Below, piece after piece: positions 38,401-47,280 of a stretch of 64,000 nt of DNA (positions are counted from its first letter, which is position 1; each line of letters starts with the position of its first letter). The position numbers and the translations under genes are program-made. Source of the DNA: Nectonema munidae. Lineage: Eukaryota; Nematomorpha; Nectonematoida; Nectonematidae. The notes beneath the pieces were generated by a model. It searched no databases, was not told the origin of the DNA, and worked only from the letters and a program-made list of their open reading frames with translations. The stretch lies in contig JAUIRK010000875.1 of NCBI GenBank assembly GCA_030549495.1, positions 1,267,501 through 1,331,500 of the forward strand, in the 5' to 3' direction.

Positions 38401-41400
38401 TGTAAGGTATTTTAAATTCATAGAAATAGACAAAGAGTAAGTTTCGTGGTTGAAATGCGAAGGATGTCACAAGGATGATTATTAGTCATCTTAGTTCTTA
38501 GTCTGTTTTTTTCAAAGTCATCTGAGAAAAAGTTAGTTCACATATCTATGTTGAATAAAATAGACTCAATATTTTTTGCGTGACTATTCATCAGAAGAAA
38601 TTTGGCTTATTCCAAGCTTCGATAGAATTCGGATAAAGAGAGAAGCTGGTGTTGACCTTTCAGAAAATCATTACACTGAGTTTCAATAAGTTACAATTTC
38701 AGACTTTCTTCTACTTCATCTGCATTTATCATAAAAGAGTCCCAAACAATTAAATTTCATTATCTATATTTGAAAATTTTTGTAACTATCGAGAAAATTT
38801 TGTCTTAAGAGATCAAATTATGAATACATTCTTCAATTTTTTAATGAGAGAGATCTATTTTTTGGAAAGGCGGATTTGATTTCTAAAAGTGTGGTTAGTC
38901 GCTCTAAATTGTCGCATAAATGTTTCAAAAAGTTGCGTATAGCTGTGTAACAAATTGGTCTTTGTCCTGTAAATTATTGTTGAAAGTGTTGAGTTGATCA
39001 GTATTATCAACTATAAAAGCTAAGTCTACCACCATAAAGGATCGCCGAGTTCATAAAGAAGACACAATCTTTTTCTTTTAAGAATTGATCAATTCCTAAT
39101 TTTAGGCAGTAAAACCTTCGAAGCACAGATGCAACTCAGCCAGCACACTTTTTAGAGAATGTCGCCATATAATCTCGGTTAAAAAAGTCAAAAATTCTGA
39201 GTGGTAGAATCTTTCTTGATTTTGTTTACACTTTTTGTATCAACTCTCATCACATGGTCAAACTGGATAGTCTTGGCACACATCGCTTCTTGGTACAATG
39301 CACTTTAATAACTTTACCACCTTTTGGATCCTGCATTTTTAATTGCATTCTACACAGCTTCAAAATGATCTTTACCGGTTGTTATTTTTTAGACTTACAA
39401 GATGAAGCACCTCTTCTGAAAAGTTTTCCACTCCTCTTATAAAATTAACAACTGCGCTCTGATCACATTCGATCAATTAAAAACCACATGTGTCCGCATT
39501 TTTATGTTTGTTCTCAAGTCTTCGATTCGCCACACAATGTGTTTCTTGACAAGCACCTTTGTTCTTTTCTGGCGACATTGTTTCTGTACTTTGAAATATT
39601 GTATCACTTATCTTATACAACAAACAACTGATGAGAATGGAAAATCGATTACATTTCAAGAGCTACAGAGAGATGCAAATTTTTGAGCTTTTTGATTTAT
39701 TATGGACAAATAGACATCATTCTTTCTTTTTACATCGTTATCATGAAAATGATATTAACCCTTTGAGGACCGGTGGGATACTGGTGTTCCGAAAAATTCA
39801 AAACGTCTGCTTTAGATGTATAAAAGTGCATTGAAAAATAAAGCATACGATTAGTCTTCCAAATTCTGGTCCTCAAAGGCTTAGCCGGTTAACGACCACA
39901 GTCGACTTTACAAAAATGTGAATCGTCTGCTTTTATTAATGCTTTTTAATACAAATCTTCTGCTTTATAGTAGATATCGTCTGATTATTCTGGACGTTAA
40001 CGTGTTTAAGTAAAGAAGATTTTAACTAAATGAAGTGATCTGTGCCAAAATATGATATTAATTATTTTTACCCTCTTTACTTTTAATATGTAAAAAATTT
40101 ATTAAATGTAAAATCTGTAAAATATTTGAAATTCATAGAAATAGACAAAGAGTATGTTCCGTGGTTTGTTAATGCTTGCAACTAGCCTAATCTTGGAACT
40201 GGAATACTTTTCGGTCCTAAAATTTTGGAACCGGCAATGTCCCAGTTTTTTGAAATCGGGAGTAAACTGTAACTTTGCTAATGATGTCCATACTAAATAT
40301 GTGAGCAATTGTATTTGAGGATGTGCACCCCTGGTTTAACCCAATTAGTAGAACAGGGGTTTAACCCAATTTTTTAATACAAATCTTCGGCTTTACATTA
40401 GATATCGTCTGATTATACTGAACGTAAACAGGTTGTTAAATATCCTCAATAAATTTTCAAGAAAATACTTGTTATCCTAGTTCACTCTTCAGCTATCTCA
40501 ACAAATGTTTTTGCAAATATTTTTTTATTTATTTTACACATTAAAAAACAATTTTTCCATTTCATACTTTAGGTATAAGCGTTCAAGATCTACAAATGAA
40601 GTTTCTAAAAGCAAATCCAGGTCTCATTTTTTCAAATTTTTATTTCAATGAATCTTTAAGATAATAGGCTTTGTGTACCTGTCTTTCTATAGCCAATGTG
40701 ATCTATGTAAATTTATATTTTTTATTTTTGACACAAATAATGTTCTGTTTAAACTCTCATTGCTAACTCGGCTGTATCTTTATTAGTGATGAGGCGCTAC
40801 TAAAGTTTTGTACGATTCCGATTACGATACCAATTCTTAAAAGAATACACGATACCAGAGACGGATCCAGAAATTTCTTATGGGGGGGGGGGGGACGAAA
40901 TCTAATTAATTTTTTTGCAATTTTGCTAAAAGTCTTCAGAGAATACGACAGCTGTATTATGCCTTTTAGAATCACTAATTACCTATGTTTTCATATTTTT
41001 AACATTATCTTGCCATGAATAATTGCAAAAATTTATTTTTATGCATGTAAGGGTATACATTAGTAAGGGTAATTTTCAAAGCCTTTTTTCATAGGGGGAG
41101 GGGGCTAGGCCCATGAGCCCCCCTGGATCCGCCACTGCACGATACCCATTCCGATTCTTTTTGTTTTGAAACTCCGTATTTTTCGCAAATTGACTATGTA
41201 TTCAATTAGCAATGATATTTGATTAAGTTGAGAAAACATAAAAACAATCAAAAAAAATTATATTCTTATGCTTAATACAAATGATAATAATTGCCTTATA
41301 AACTTTTTACACAAGTGGCAAAACATTTTTAAAACGATAATAAATCCGAAAATGCCATAAAATTCCACTTTAACACATGAACTCACTAAACTTTTAGCAG

Positions 41401-44400
41401 TACAATTACTTATTTTACCTTCTAATCAGGACGCAGTTAGAAGAAAAATTCGAAAACTTATTTTAAATATTACCTTTTAACAGCCAAATGTCCCATAAAC
41501 AAAACGTAGAGAAAACCTAATTTTTGATGGAATTCAAAAGTAATTGACCAAAATGTCTGCTTTAAGTGGACTGATCGCTTAATTGCATCACGGATAGACA
41601 AATAAACCACAAAACCAATCTCTTTAACACATTCTCAAAACTGCTATTTTGTCTTGGGCTATTAAGGCCAAACTAAAGACATCATTTACCTGATTATATG
41701 CTTTAACAATAAACCCAAGATCTGTAAGATGCTAAGAACAAAAATGCATCAAATGCTTGGATTATTATAGTTTCCAATTTCCCCCGCACAAGTCAGAAAT
41801 AAAAACTCCAGATCATAAACCTAAATACATCGAACTAATATAATACACAACGAAGAACATTACATCAAAACTCTTTTCCTTTCTCTCATTTCAACTCGTC
41901 TTCACACTCACAAATCCATTCACTTTATGTTTTTAGCTTGTTTCTAACTTTGTTCTAGTTAAAATCACTAACTTAGATAAATCTACTAATTTTTTACATG
42001 GGAGAAAAAATATTTCTTATCTTATATATAGATAGAAAAACATAAAAGAGTATTCAACGATAGACCTTGCTACTTTGTTTATTTAAAAAAATAATTGAAG
42101 AATCGGGACAAGGTATCACTGAATTTTTTGGATTCGATTGCGATGCATGAAAAAAATCCCAAATCTTATTAACTTATTGACTAATATTTTTGACGATGGG
42201 ATTATAGAGTGAATTGTCAAAACCTCCAAATATAACTTTCGACAAAAGGCCCGAAAATACTTCACCTGACAGGATGTCCTCTTATAAAAGCTCAGAAAAA
42301 ATGTGTTGTTTTATTTTATAATGCTTAGAACTAATATGTGGAAGAAAGACCACCTATACTAAACGATCACAATTGATCCTTTTTTTAATATCTTCCAGCA
42401 ATCTTAAAATTGATTTAATACTTCTCTTTGTCTCTCAAAAGAACTTATGCAGCTTTTTCTATCAGAAAATTTCTTTATAATAATGCGTTTAGTAGCATCC
42501 GATTGTTTATTTCACCATTTAATTCACGGTTTCCCAATGCGATCCCGGTGGACCCCCGTCCGTCCAGAAAAATGTAAGGTGTCCAAGAACCTGGAGAACC
42601 TCAAGGTTGGTTAAGAACAAGCGAGTAAGTACCTCGTTGTCATAAGAACTTTTACTATATCTGTGATATACCAAGCTCTTATAAAAAGAATTTCTCTATT
42701 TTTGGAATAATTTAATTAAAGAACCTGGAATTATGTTGACGCTTCAGCCATCTACAACCACGAATATCACATCTGATGGATATAAAACAAGCACACGGTT
42801 ATCTTTAGCATTCACCTAAGAATGCTTAAGTGCTATTAACCCTTCTCTGATCGAATTGTTTTCTCAATCAACCGCTCTTAGTTCACTAGACTGGTAGACA
42901 AATCAAAAGTTGTTTCTTTTCTTGACTTATATTCAATTTATACAAATACATTTACACCCTTTGAGTTAGGAAAAATTAACATAAATATTTATTTTAAAAA
43001 TTACAATACTTATTACAATCACAGGAGTTGAACTGTGTTCATTGCACACATTTTTTTTTACACTTTGTACATATTTGTTTTTGCATTCTACTTTTTTTAT
43101 GGACATATAAGGCTATTGGCCCTCGCTTTGTTTTTCTTTTGCAGGATTATTTGTGAACAAGTTGATCCATACTATCACCACCTCCTTTTGTGGCAATATA
43201 ATCTATTATTTCTGGTTTACCGCTTGCAGATATTTCTTTACTGTGATGCATAGAAAATAAAAGTAAAGCACACTTGTTTTTTAGAAATAAAAGATACCAG
43301 TGTGTAAAATGGCAAAAATCCAAAAAGGCTGTTACTTTCTTCTCTTGCACGTGTACCAACAATTGTTAACCTTTACTAAACAATGTCTTCGCAGTATATA
43401 AATCCGTAAAAAAATTGTCAACTGTTATATTACGGTTTCAATATTCTTAATTTTGCGCAAGTTCAAAAACAATGTTTCTTGAAGCATTTTCTCTTATCTT
43501 CTTTACCCAATTATGGAATACCCTTAGCGGATAAAATTTTTTAGAATCGCAAATCCAGAAAACCTTCATTTTGTATTTATGAGGTTTAGATGGCATGTAT
43601 TGTTTAAAAGGACATCTTCCATCAAAAGAAATTTTTTCCGAATGGGTCCAGCTTATCTTTTTTCTTATTTCGCTCCTTGAATATTTTCGTCAAATGTGAT
43701 AAAACGCAAAAAACATTAAATCTTTCCAAACTCATTGTAGTTGTAAATATAGGTGGTCCATGAACTTTGTTCCATAGCATTTCATAATTTGTGTGACTTT
43801 GTTTCATGTGACCCGCACAAAGAATCAATCCAATAAAAGCTTTCACTTCTATTCGTCACAACAATCATAATGAATACTTTTCTTTATGTTTTTTACACGA
43901 TCTAACTCTAAGTTTGAATAAAAACAATACGAGAAATAGTTTCATTATTGAATAAAAGCGAAAAAAGACTTTCTAGGAGGTAGGATAACTTTTTTTCATT
44001 TTTGACTTTATAATATTACATCTTCTAACCTTCGAAAAAACTATCGGAATTAAAAGACCAAATAGTACCATCTAGAACAGGGGTAGCGAACGCATGGCGC
44101 ATTTCATCAGTACTCCATAAGTATTATAAATTTCAAATAGTATTTTGTATAATCCGAAATAGCGCATTGATGACTTTCTATGCTAAAATTTAGTCACCTT
44201 TTTTAAGGTCTATGATGCCGCGGAAACTTACGACTAATACCTGTAGTTTTTACATAAATAAAATTATTGAAATATAAAAATTTGAAAATTTTCTTTATCC
44301 ATTGTACTTTTTGTAGATATAATGGAGCTGAATGATTATGAAAAAAGGAAGTTAAACTTTTATTCATGAAAAAAAGGAAATAAAGATAAATTTATATGAT

Positions 44401-45040
44401 AATTTTATATTTAAAATTGAGTTTAACTCTTAACCACGTAACTGGACTAATAAATTTAAAATGGACTACTTATTAAAACTTAAATGAATGGTCTACCTTT
44501 TTTTAATTCTTTCTTTTACAAATTGTCACATTATTCTGATAATTTAAAAAACACTATATCTGGCGAATACCCCATTAAGCCTCCCTCTGATCTAGAGTGT
44601 GAACAAAATGTGGTTACGTCATCAATTATGTTTAATTTCGCAAAATAATAATGTCACTTAAATAAAAGTTTGTTGCACGTATATGTGAGCTTGATAAAAT
44701 TAAGCATCTGCTTAATCCGTTAACGACCAGAATAATCAGACGATATCTAATGTAAAGCAGAAGATTTGTATTAAAGAGCTTTGATAAACGCAGACGATTT
44801 TATTTTTGTAAAGTCGACATGGGCGTTATCCGGATTATTATGATGGGTGCTGTCATTTATAAGATTGGATTAGGCCTCTTTTGAAAATAAGCGATAGGTA
44901 CACCATTTTACTTCTGTGTATAATGAAATAATATCTTTTTTAGATCTCCCATAAAGAAACACAAAAAACACAAACACCATAAGAAGAGCAAAAAAAGTAA
45001 ACATCATCATCATGAATCATCGAAAAAAGAAGCCTCTTAA
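20443..45040 (+). CDS. LUC7L: LUC7-like U1 snRNP splicing protein, nine coding exons
   Basis: LUC7 proteins sit on the U1 snRNP and help choose 5' splice sites. Exons, read by eye: 20443-20503, 24696-24790, 24843-24941, 30443-30553, ~30622-30765, 33457-33761, 38022-38081, 40573-40620, 44944-45040. They join in frame to about 339 aa, against 371-392 in human LUC7L/LUC7L2. The start MSAKSQMKSMLDELMGT is diagnostic. The first zinc finger is in exons 2-3 (VCKSFLLRCC ... GGCTKIH). Exons 4-5 give the coiled helix (RLAETQEVLED, AEAEKLGVEGDVDASMK). Exon 6 gives EYRNSMPASSYQQQ and the second, C2H2 finger CEICGSFLGIHDNDRRLADH..GKLH. The usual long Arg/Ser tail is replaced by a short YKRSRS segment and a Lys/His tail. 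I cannot separate LUC7L from LUC7L2 by eye. The introns, up to about 5.5 kb, hold most of the window's transposons. Confidence 0.93.
20504..22137. other. LUC7L intron 1, left part, nothing recognised
   Basis: AT-rich. Overlapping short open frames around 21,785-22,113 on both strands do not resemble any family I know and lack splice support. Confidence 0.4.
22138..22418 (+). repeat. Dispersed ~270-bp repeat with GGCGCAC ends, copy 1
   Basis: Starts TAGGGGCGCACATCCTC and ends near AATTGTTAGGGGGTGG. It matches, in inverse orientation, 51320-51580 over its whole length (shared blocks: ATTATTGGGGGCGAAATTTT, TCTGGAAATACCACGG, TTAATTAAAATATTTTCGCTGG on either strand). The ends are loosely inverted (CAGAGGCGCAC versus CTATTCGCACC), so it is probably a hAT-like MITE, but no target duplication is evident. 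Confidence 0.65.
22903..23045 (+). repeat. Diverged tRNA-like SINE related to family B
   Basis: GACAGGTTGGTTGAGATGAT at the A-box position, GGATTCGATACC at the B-box position, and a TGAGCGGTAACATC / CGCTGCACCTTACC tail echo family B, but with many differences. It may be a separate subfamily. Confidence 0.4.
23277..23643. mobile_element. MULE-like foldback MITE with tandem end repeats
   Basis: A 367-bp element flanked by perfect 8-bp duplications AAACTAAC (23269-23276 and 23644-23651). Left end GGTCGACAGACATTTCGCCCC; right end in reverse GGTCCTCGGATATTTCGCC. The right arm is built of about four tandem ~43-bp units of the type GGGCGAATTGTCCATGG / ACAAATTGTCTTATGAAAAT. Long tandemly repeated arms and an 8-9-bp duplication fit Mutator-like MITEs. 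No transposase inside. Confidence 0.72.
25611..25738. mobile_element. TTAA-flanked MITE family A, copy 1
   Basis: 128 bp from TTAACCCTTTAAGAC to GTCTTCAAAGCTTAA, so it is bounded by TTAA on both sides and has imperfect inverted ends. Internal GCGTCTGCCTTAA and ATCAGACGATTAGTC form inner inverted motifs. TTAA duplication and CCC-starting ends fit piggyBac-type non-autonomous elements. A second copy is at 39755-39884. Confidence 0.72.
25850..26027 (-). repeat. 3' LTR of the Ty3/gypsy-type fossil
   Basis: 178 bp, TGTAGTG...AGTACA on the + strand. A purine-rich stretch (AAGTGGGGGTGG on the minus strand, beside 26,028) abuts it and is the likely polypurine tract. It is about 25 bp longer than the other LTR but otherwise nearly identical. 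Confidence 0.9.
29496..29648 (-). repeat. 5' LTR of the Ty3/gypsy-type fossil
   Basis: 153 bp with the same ends as the partner repeat. These are very short LTRs for the family. The sequence just inside does not show a primer-binding site that I can assign to a tRNA. Confidence 0.9.
31141..31743. other. LUC7L intron 5, nothing firm
   Basis: AT-rich intronic DNA. A short stretch at 31,615-31,690 (ending TACTCAATCCTTACTC) faintly resembles a reversed SINE B head, but is too short to call. Confidence 0.35.
31744..32374. mobile_element. hAT-type MITE with G homopolymers, 631 bp
   Basis: Left end CAGAGCCCGCGATAACC; right end in reverse CAGGGCCCGCGCACCC. A perfect 8-bp target duplication CTTTATAA flanks it (31736-31743 and 32375-32382). 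G runs lie close to each end (about 31,770-31,781 and 32,323-32,333). The ends match the 5699-6017 element at CCCGCG, so the two belong to one family with different interiors. Located in LUC7L intron 5. Confidence 0.88.
33200..33347 (+). repeat. tRNA-like SINE, family B, copy 2
   Basis: Contains ATGAGTAAGGTTAGTTAGAT, TTCGATAACTCAAGGTC, the B-box-like GGGTTCGACCCCG, CAAGCCTACTTTCCTCAT and the GCGGCACAATTGTGCC block. Very close to the copy at 36.6 kb. It lies about 110 bp upstream of LUC7L exon 6. Confidence 0.75.
35144..35719. mobile_element. hAT-type MITE, CAGTGGTTCCCAACC ends
   Basis: 576 bp. Left end CAGTGGTTCCCAACCTGGGG; the right end ends GGTTGGGAACCACAG. Flanking 8-mers CTTTAGAC and CGTTAAAC agree at 6 of 8 places. 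The GGGTCCGCGGA / GGGTCCGTAGG blocks are inverted partners. This end type is common among animal hAT non-autonomous elements. An internal piece (ACATTTATATATTTCAAAG) recurs at 55,388, so relatives exist. Confidence 0.82.
35869..36007. mobile_element. TTAA-flanked MITE family B, copy 1
   Basis: 139 bp from TTAACCCATTAAGTACC to ACTTAATGGGTTAA: perfect short inverted ends and TTAA on both sides. Inside are AAACGCAGACGATTTACATTC and ACAGACGAAGATGAAATTAC. The copy at 57125-57261 is nearly identical, indicating recent movement. Probably mobilised by a piggyBac-type transposase. Confidence 0.82.
36631..36766 (+). repeat. tRNA-like SINE, family B, copy 3
   Basis: Matches copy 2 from ACGTGAGTAAGGTTAGTTAG through GGGTTTCGATAACTCATGG, GGGTTCGATCCCG (the best preserved B box in the window) and CAAGCGGCGCAATTG. 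The tail is shorter. It lies in LUC7L intron 6. Confidence 0.75.
38333..38451 (+). repeat. ~120-bp direct repeat, left copy
   Basis: TGCCATTTACTTGATATTTT...GACAAAGAGTAAGTTTCGTGG. The same sequence, about 85% alike by eye, recurs in the same orientation at 40042-40167. The two copies bracket a hAT-like transposase remnant and two small MITEs. Confidence 0.6.
38452..39660 (-). pseudogene. hAT-family (GTF2I-repeat/ZBED-like) transposase remnant
   Basis: Minus-strand translation in changing frames gives, in order, NKGACQETHCVANRRLENKHKNA, a NFIRGVENFSEEVLH piece, an STLSTII..TKTN piece and the C-terminal dimerisation-like end ILSLFYST..CELTFSQM (compare the LLPF.TTYLCE.GFS motif of hAT transposases), followed by TD.ELR. 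This succession fits the hAT-derived proteins annotated as general transcription factor II-I repeat domain-containing or ZBED5-like. Stops are frequent throughout, so it is long dead. Located in LUC7L intron 7. Confidence 0.5.
39755..39884. mobile_element. TTAA-flanked MITE family A, copy 2
   Basis: TTAACCCTTTGAGGACC at the left and GGTCCTCAAAGGCTTA at the right, with the internal motifs AAACGTCTGCTTTAGATG and CATACGATTAGTCTTCC that it shares with the 25611-25738 copy. The right TTAA has changed to TTAG. Confidence 0.72.
39889..40000. mobile_element. TTAA-flanked MITE family C, copy 1
   Basis: 112 bp from TTAACGACCACAGTCGAC to TTCTGGACGTTAA. Internal GAATCGTCTGCTTTTA and GATATCGTCTGATTATTC are inverted partners of the CAGACGAT motif in families A and B. 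It begins only 4 bp after the family A copy. Other copies are at 44720-44829 and, in part, at 40,370-40,432. Confidence 0.7.
40042..40167 (+). repeat. ~120-bp direct repeat, right copy
   Basis: TGCCAAAATATGATATTAATT...GACAAAGAGTATGTTCCGTGG, the partner of 38333-38451. The pair could be the duplicated ends of a composite or decayed element, or a segmental duplication. Confidence 0.6.
40370..40432. repeat. Fragment of TTAA MITE family C
   Basis: AATACAAATCTTCGGCTTTA and AGATATCGTCTGATTATACT match one half of the family C copies; the other half and both TTAA ends are missing. Confidence 0.55.
40856..41137. mobile_element. hAT-type MITE with G homopolymer, 282 bp
   Basis: Left end CAGAGACGGATCCAGAAATT; right end in reverse CAGTGGCGGATCCAGGGGGG. 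Perfect 8-bp target duplication CACGATAC (40848-40855 and 41138-41145). A run of about 12 G lies 28 bp from the left end and a GGGGGAGGGGG block sits near the right end. The CAGTGGCGGATCCAG end is widespread in animal hAT elements. Located in LUC7L intron 8. Confidence 0.92.
41146..42835. other. LUC7L intron 8, nothing firm
   Basis: AT-rich. A patch at 42,520-42,610 (GGTTTCCCAATGCGATCCC, then GGACCCCCGTCCG) resembles a hAT-type element end, but no matching second end was found. Confidence 0.35.
42836..43850 (-). pseudogene. piggyBac-type transposase fossil
   Basis: On the minus strand an open frame (43846-43622) reads MKAFIGLILCAGHMKQSHTN, then PIFTTTMSLERFNVFC and KKKDKLDPFGKNFF, the standard start of the piggyBac DDE domain. 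After broken frames come NITV-like and NNCWYT pieces, and near 43,150-43,230 SGKPEIIDYIATKGGGDSMDQ, the conserved KP.I..YN.TKGGVD..DQ motif. A TTAACCC at 42836-42842 could be the surviving element end; the other end was not located. It is dead. It lies in the same intron as family C MITEs, whose TTAA ends it might once have mobilised. Confidence 0.82.
44078..44590. mobile_element. hAT-type MITE, 513 bp
   Basis: Left end CAGGGGTAGCGAACGCATGG; right end in reverse CAGAGGGAGGCTTAATGGGG. Flanking 8-mers ATCTAGAA (44070-44077) and ATCTAGAG (44591-44598) agree at 7 of 8. The interior is AT-rich with no coding potential. It sits some 350 bp before the last LUC7L exon. Confidence 0.68.
44720..44829. 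mobile_element. TTAA-flanked MITE family C, copy 2
   Basis: Begins TTAACGACCAGAATAATCAG, contains CAGACGATATCTAATG, AACGCAGACGATTTTA and AAAGTCGACATGGGCGTTA, matching the 39889-40000 copy in inverse orientation. The right TTAA has become TTAT. It lies about 110 bp upstream of LUC7L exon 9. Confidence 0.68.
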
Positions 45041-45355
45041 TCGATACAAAGCCACGCTTTCGCATTCGTATCAAATAATATTGTGTGTGTGTGTGTATGC
45101 TTGTCTCCAAATCTATATGTTTAATGATGATATTAGTTTATCTATTCCTATTTTAAAGTCATAAACTGAGGTTATATCATCTTCCAGGATATCATGTTTT
45201 ACCATAATGAATATTGAACGATATATGATATAGATGCGAAGATAAAATGTTTTAATTTTTTGTTAACCGAAATTGGTGTGACTTTTTATACCTTGTAATA
45301 ATTTTTCAAATCCTTTTAAGATAAGCAGTATAATGTTGCCCTGAGTTAAGAAAAT

Positions 45356-45361
45356 AATAAA
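45356..45361 (+). promoter_or_regulatory. Polyadenylation signal for LUC7L
   Basis: AATAAA about 315 bp after the LUC7L stop codon; a second AATAAA overlaps a few bases downstream. The preceding 3' UTR contains a (GT)n stretch at 45,083-45,099. Confidence 0.5.
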
Positions 45362-47280
45362 TCTTAATAATAAATCTAATTCTATTATTATTATCCTAGT
45401 CCCTATAAAAATTGACATTTTGATACATTCCTAATCTTTAATTTTACCAAGAAATATGATTTAAAATCAGATAGCCTATAAAAATATCTTTCAAATTTTA
45501 AATTAATATTCATCGATATTATATTGCACATACTCATTTCAATTTTGACTTATTATTTTTTTACAATTAGAGTGTTAAAATCTGTACTTGATTGGTGGTG
45601 CCTGATGATGTTTTTTTGATTAAAAAAAAATCAATGATATATAATAGATTGGTCTTATACAAATAAAAAATTTTATAATAATCATTGAACCGTTTATTCA
45701 TCAATCTTTTATATAACTTATCGTCGTCTATATTAGAACTCTTAAGAATTTATTCGAACGACTTTTATCTCTATAAAAAAACTTTGTTACATCCTTTGTT
45801 CCCGAATCCTCATTGTAAGATATGCCTCACGCCCACAAATTTGATTGAATTTTTATTTGGACCGTTGTGCATTTCTTGGCCGGGTGGCATCAGATTAAAC
45901 AAGTAATTCTATTTGGGGTACATCTGGAATCGAACCCGAGACCTTTGTAATGAAATCACCTGTCACCGACGCCGGATTGGTAACGAAACTGTCATCAAAG
46001 AAATTAATAAAATTTTAAATTAGATATTTTTATTTTACTACATCGACCAAGATGAGTATGTAGGTAGTGAAGATGGGGAGCTGAAAGCAACGCAGAAATG
46101 AAAAGGCTTGATCAAGAGGTGTAGAGTTGTGGTATTTCGTTGAACCTCATTCTTATATAATTAAGGGAAATCAGGCTATTATTACCCTGTAGAGAAGAAA
46201 CATCATTATGAGATAAGAGAGGATGAATGCGATCTCCTTGTAGTTATCCACCTTTTCATTATGGTTAGTACACGACAGAATGTAACTTGATATTCTAAGG
46301 ACTCAATATAAAGTCGAAGCATGGCATTGACCGTCAGAAATATTATCGGACTCGCACATGTTGCAATTTTAAGACTTATTAAAGAACTTCAAAACGAGAA
46401 AAAAATGTGGCAGAACAGATAGAAAAAAAACTAGAACATGAATAGAGAATTAAGAGTTTTTAACCGGAAATACAAGGTTGATATTTTAGATTTTCTACAA
46501 ATGCTTGCTCACAATTTATAACATTTTTAGCTCAAAATAGGAAGTATTGCTTAACTGTGATTTTTTCTCCATTTTTATGAACTGTATTTCAATTTAAGAT
46601 TTTGTTTTTTATACTATCCTTTTTTTAATGAATTTTAGACTAATTGACATAAACCAATATCTATTAGTATTAGACGAATTATTTTAGACATAATGGCTTC
46701 ACACGATTTGATCAATCGGGAGGCGGAAGCATAATAATAATTATATTATATAGCTGCTAACTTCTATTAACTATTTAATTGTAATCACCTATTTGAAATA
46801 AGAGATTTTCTGAGTAAGTATAAATCTAAATCAGTAATGATTAAATCCACGGTTTAAAACGAAGAACAATATTATGCATGCTCTGTCTGCTGAATCGAGT
46901 ACAAATTTTGAACAAGATGGACTAAAATGCATAATTCTATTTAAAACAAAATTTCCAGTGGTTTCTATTGAATAAATCCAGTAAGGATGAGTATGTTCTC
47001 GCAGTACGGATCCCTACTTTTTATTTCACCTAAAATTTTGAGTCAATTTTTCATTAAATAAAAAAAGAATGCGTATTAGGGTTATGCATTTTTTCCTTGT
47101 TTACTCTCCAGTATTTTTCAATGAACTTTTTGATATAAAAATAAAATATGCCAATAAAATTAATTTATTTTTCAAAAAGTTAGCCTAAGATGCACTTTAT
47201 GTTATTTTATATTATAAATCAAAAAAAAATTTTATTTAAAATTTAATTGAAAATATTTTTAAATTTAAATATTTGTCCAT
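45362..47280. other. Intergenic region after LUC7L
   Basis: Mostly AT-rich with no supported exon. It includes a tRNA-like fragment at 45,898-45,990 (separate entry). I looked here for upstream STX18 exons and found none. Confidence 0.4.
45898..45990 (-). repeat. tRNA-like fragment, probable SINE remnant
   Basis: The minus strand reads CGGCGTCGGTGACAGGTG, then a perfect pol III B box CTCGGGTTCGATTCCAGA and GTACCCCAAAT. The T-arm and B box look good, but I could not fold a proper acceptor stem and anticodon arm. A tRNA-derived repeat distinct from families A and B is more likely than a functional tRNA. Confidence 0.42.

Noticed and set aside
20443-45040. Separate small genes inside LUC7L at 30,279-30,599, 30,731-31,140 and 33,475-33,801
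   Set aside because: Their recognisable parts are LUC7L exons in frame; the remainder reads through introns.
45898-45990. Functional tRNA gene on the minus strand
   Set aside because: The B box is perfect, but an acceptor stem and anticodon arm could not be folded; kept only as a tRNA-like fragment.
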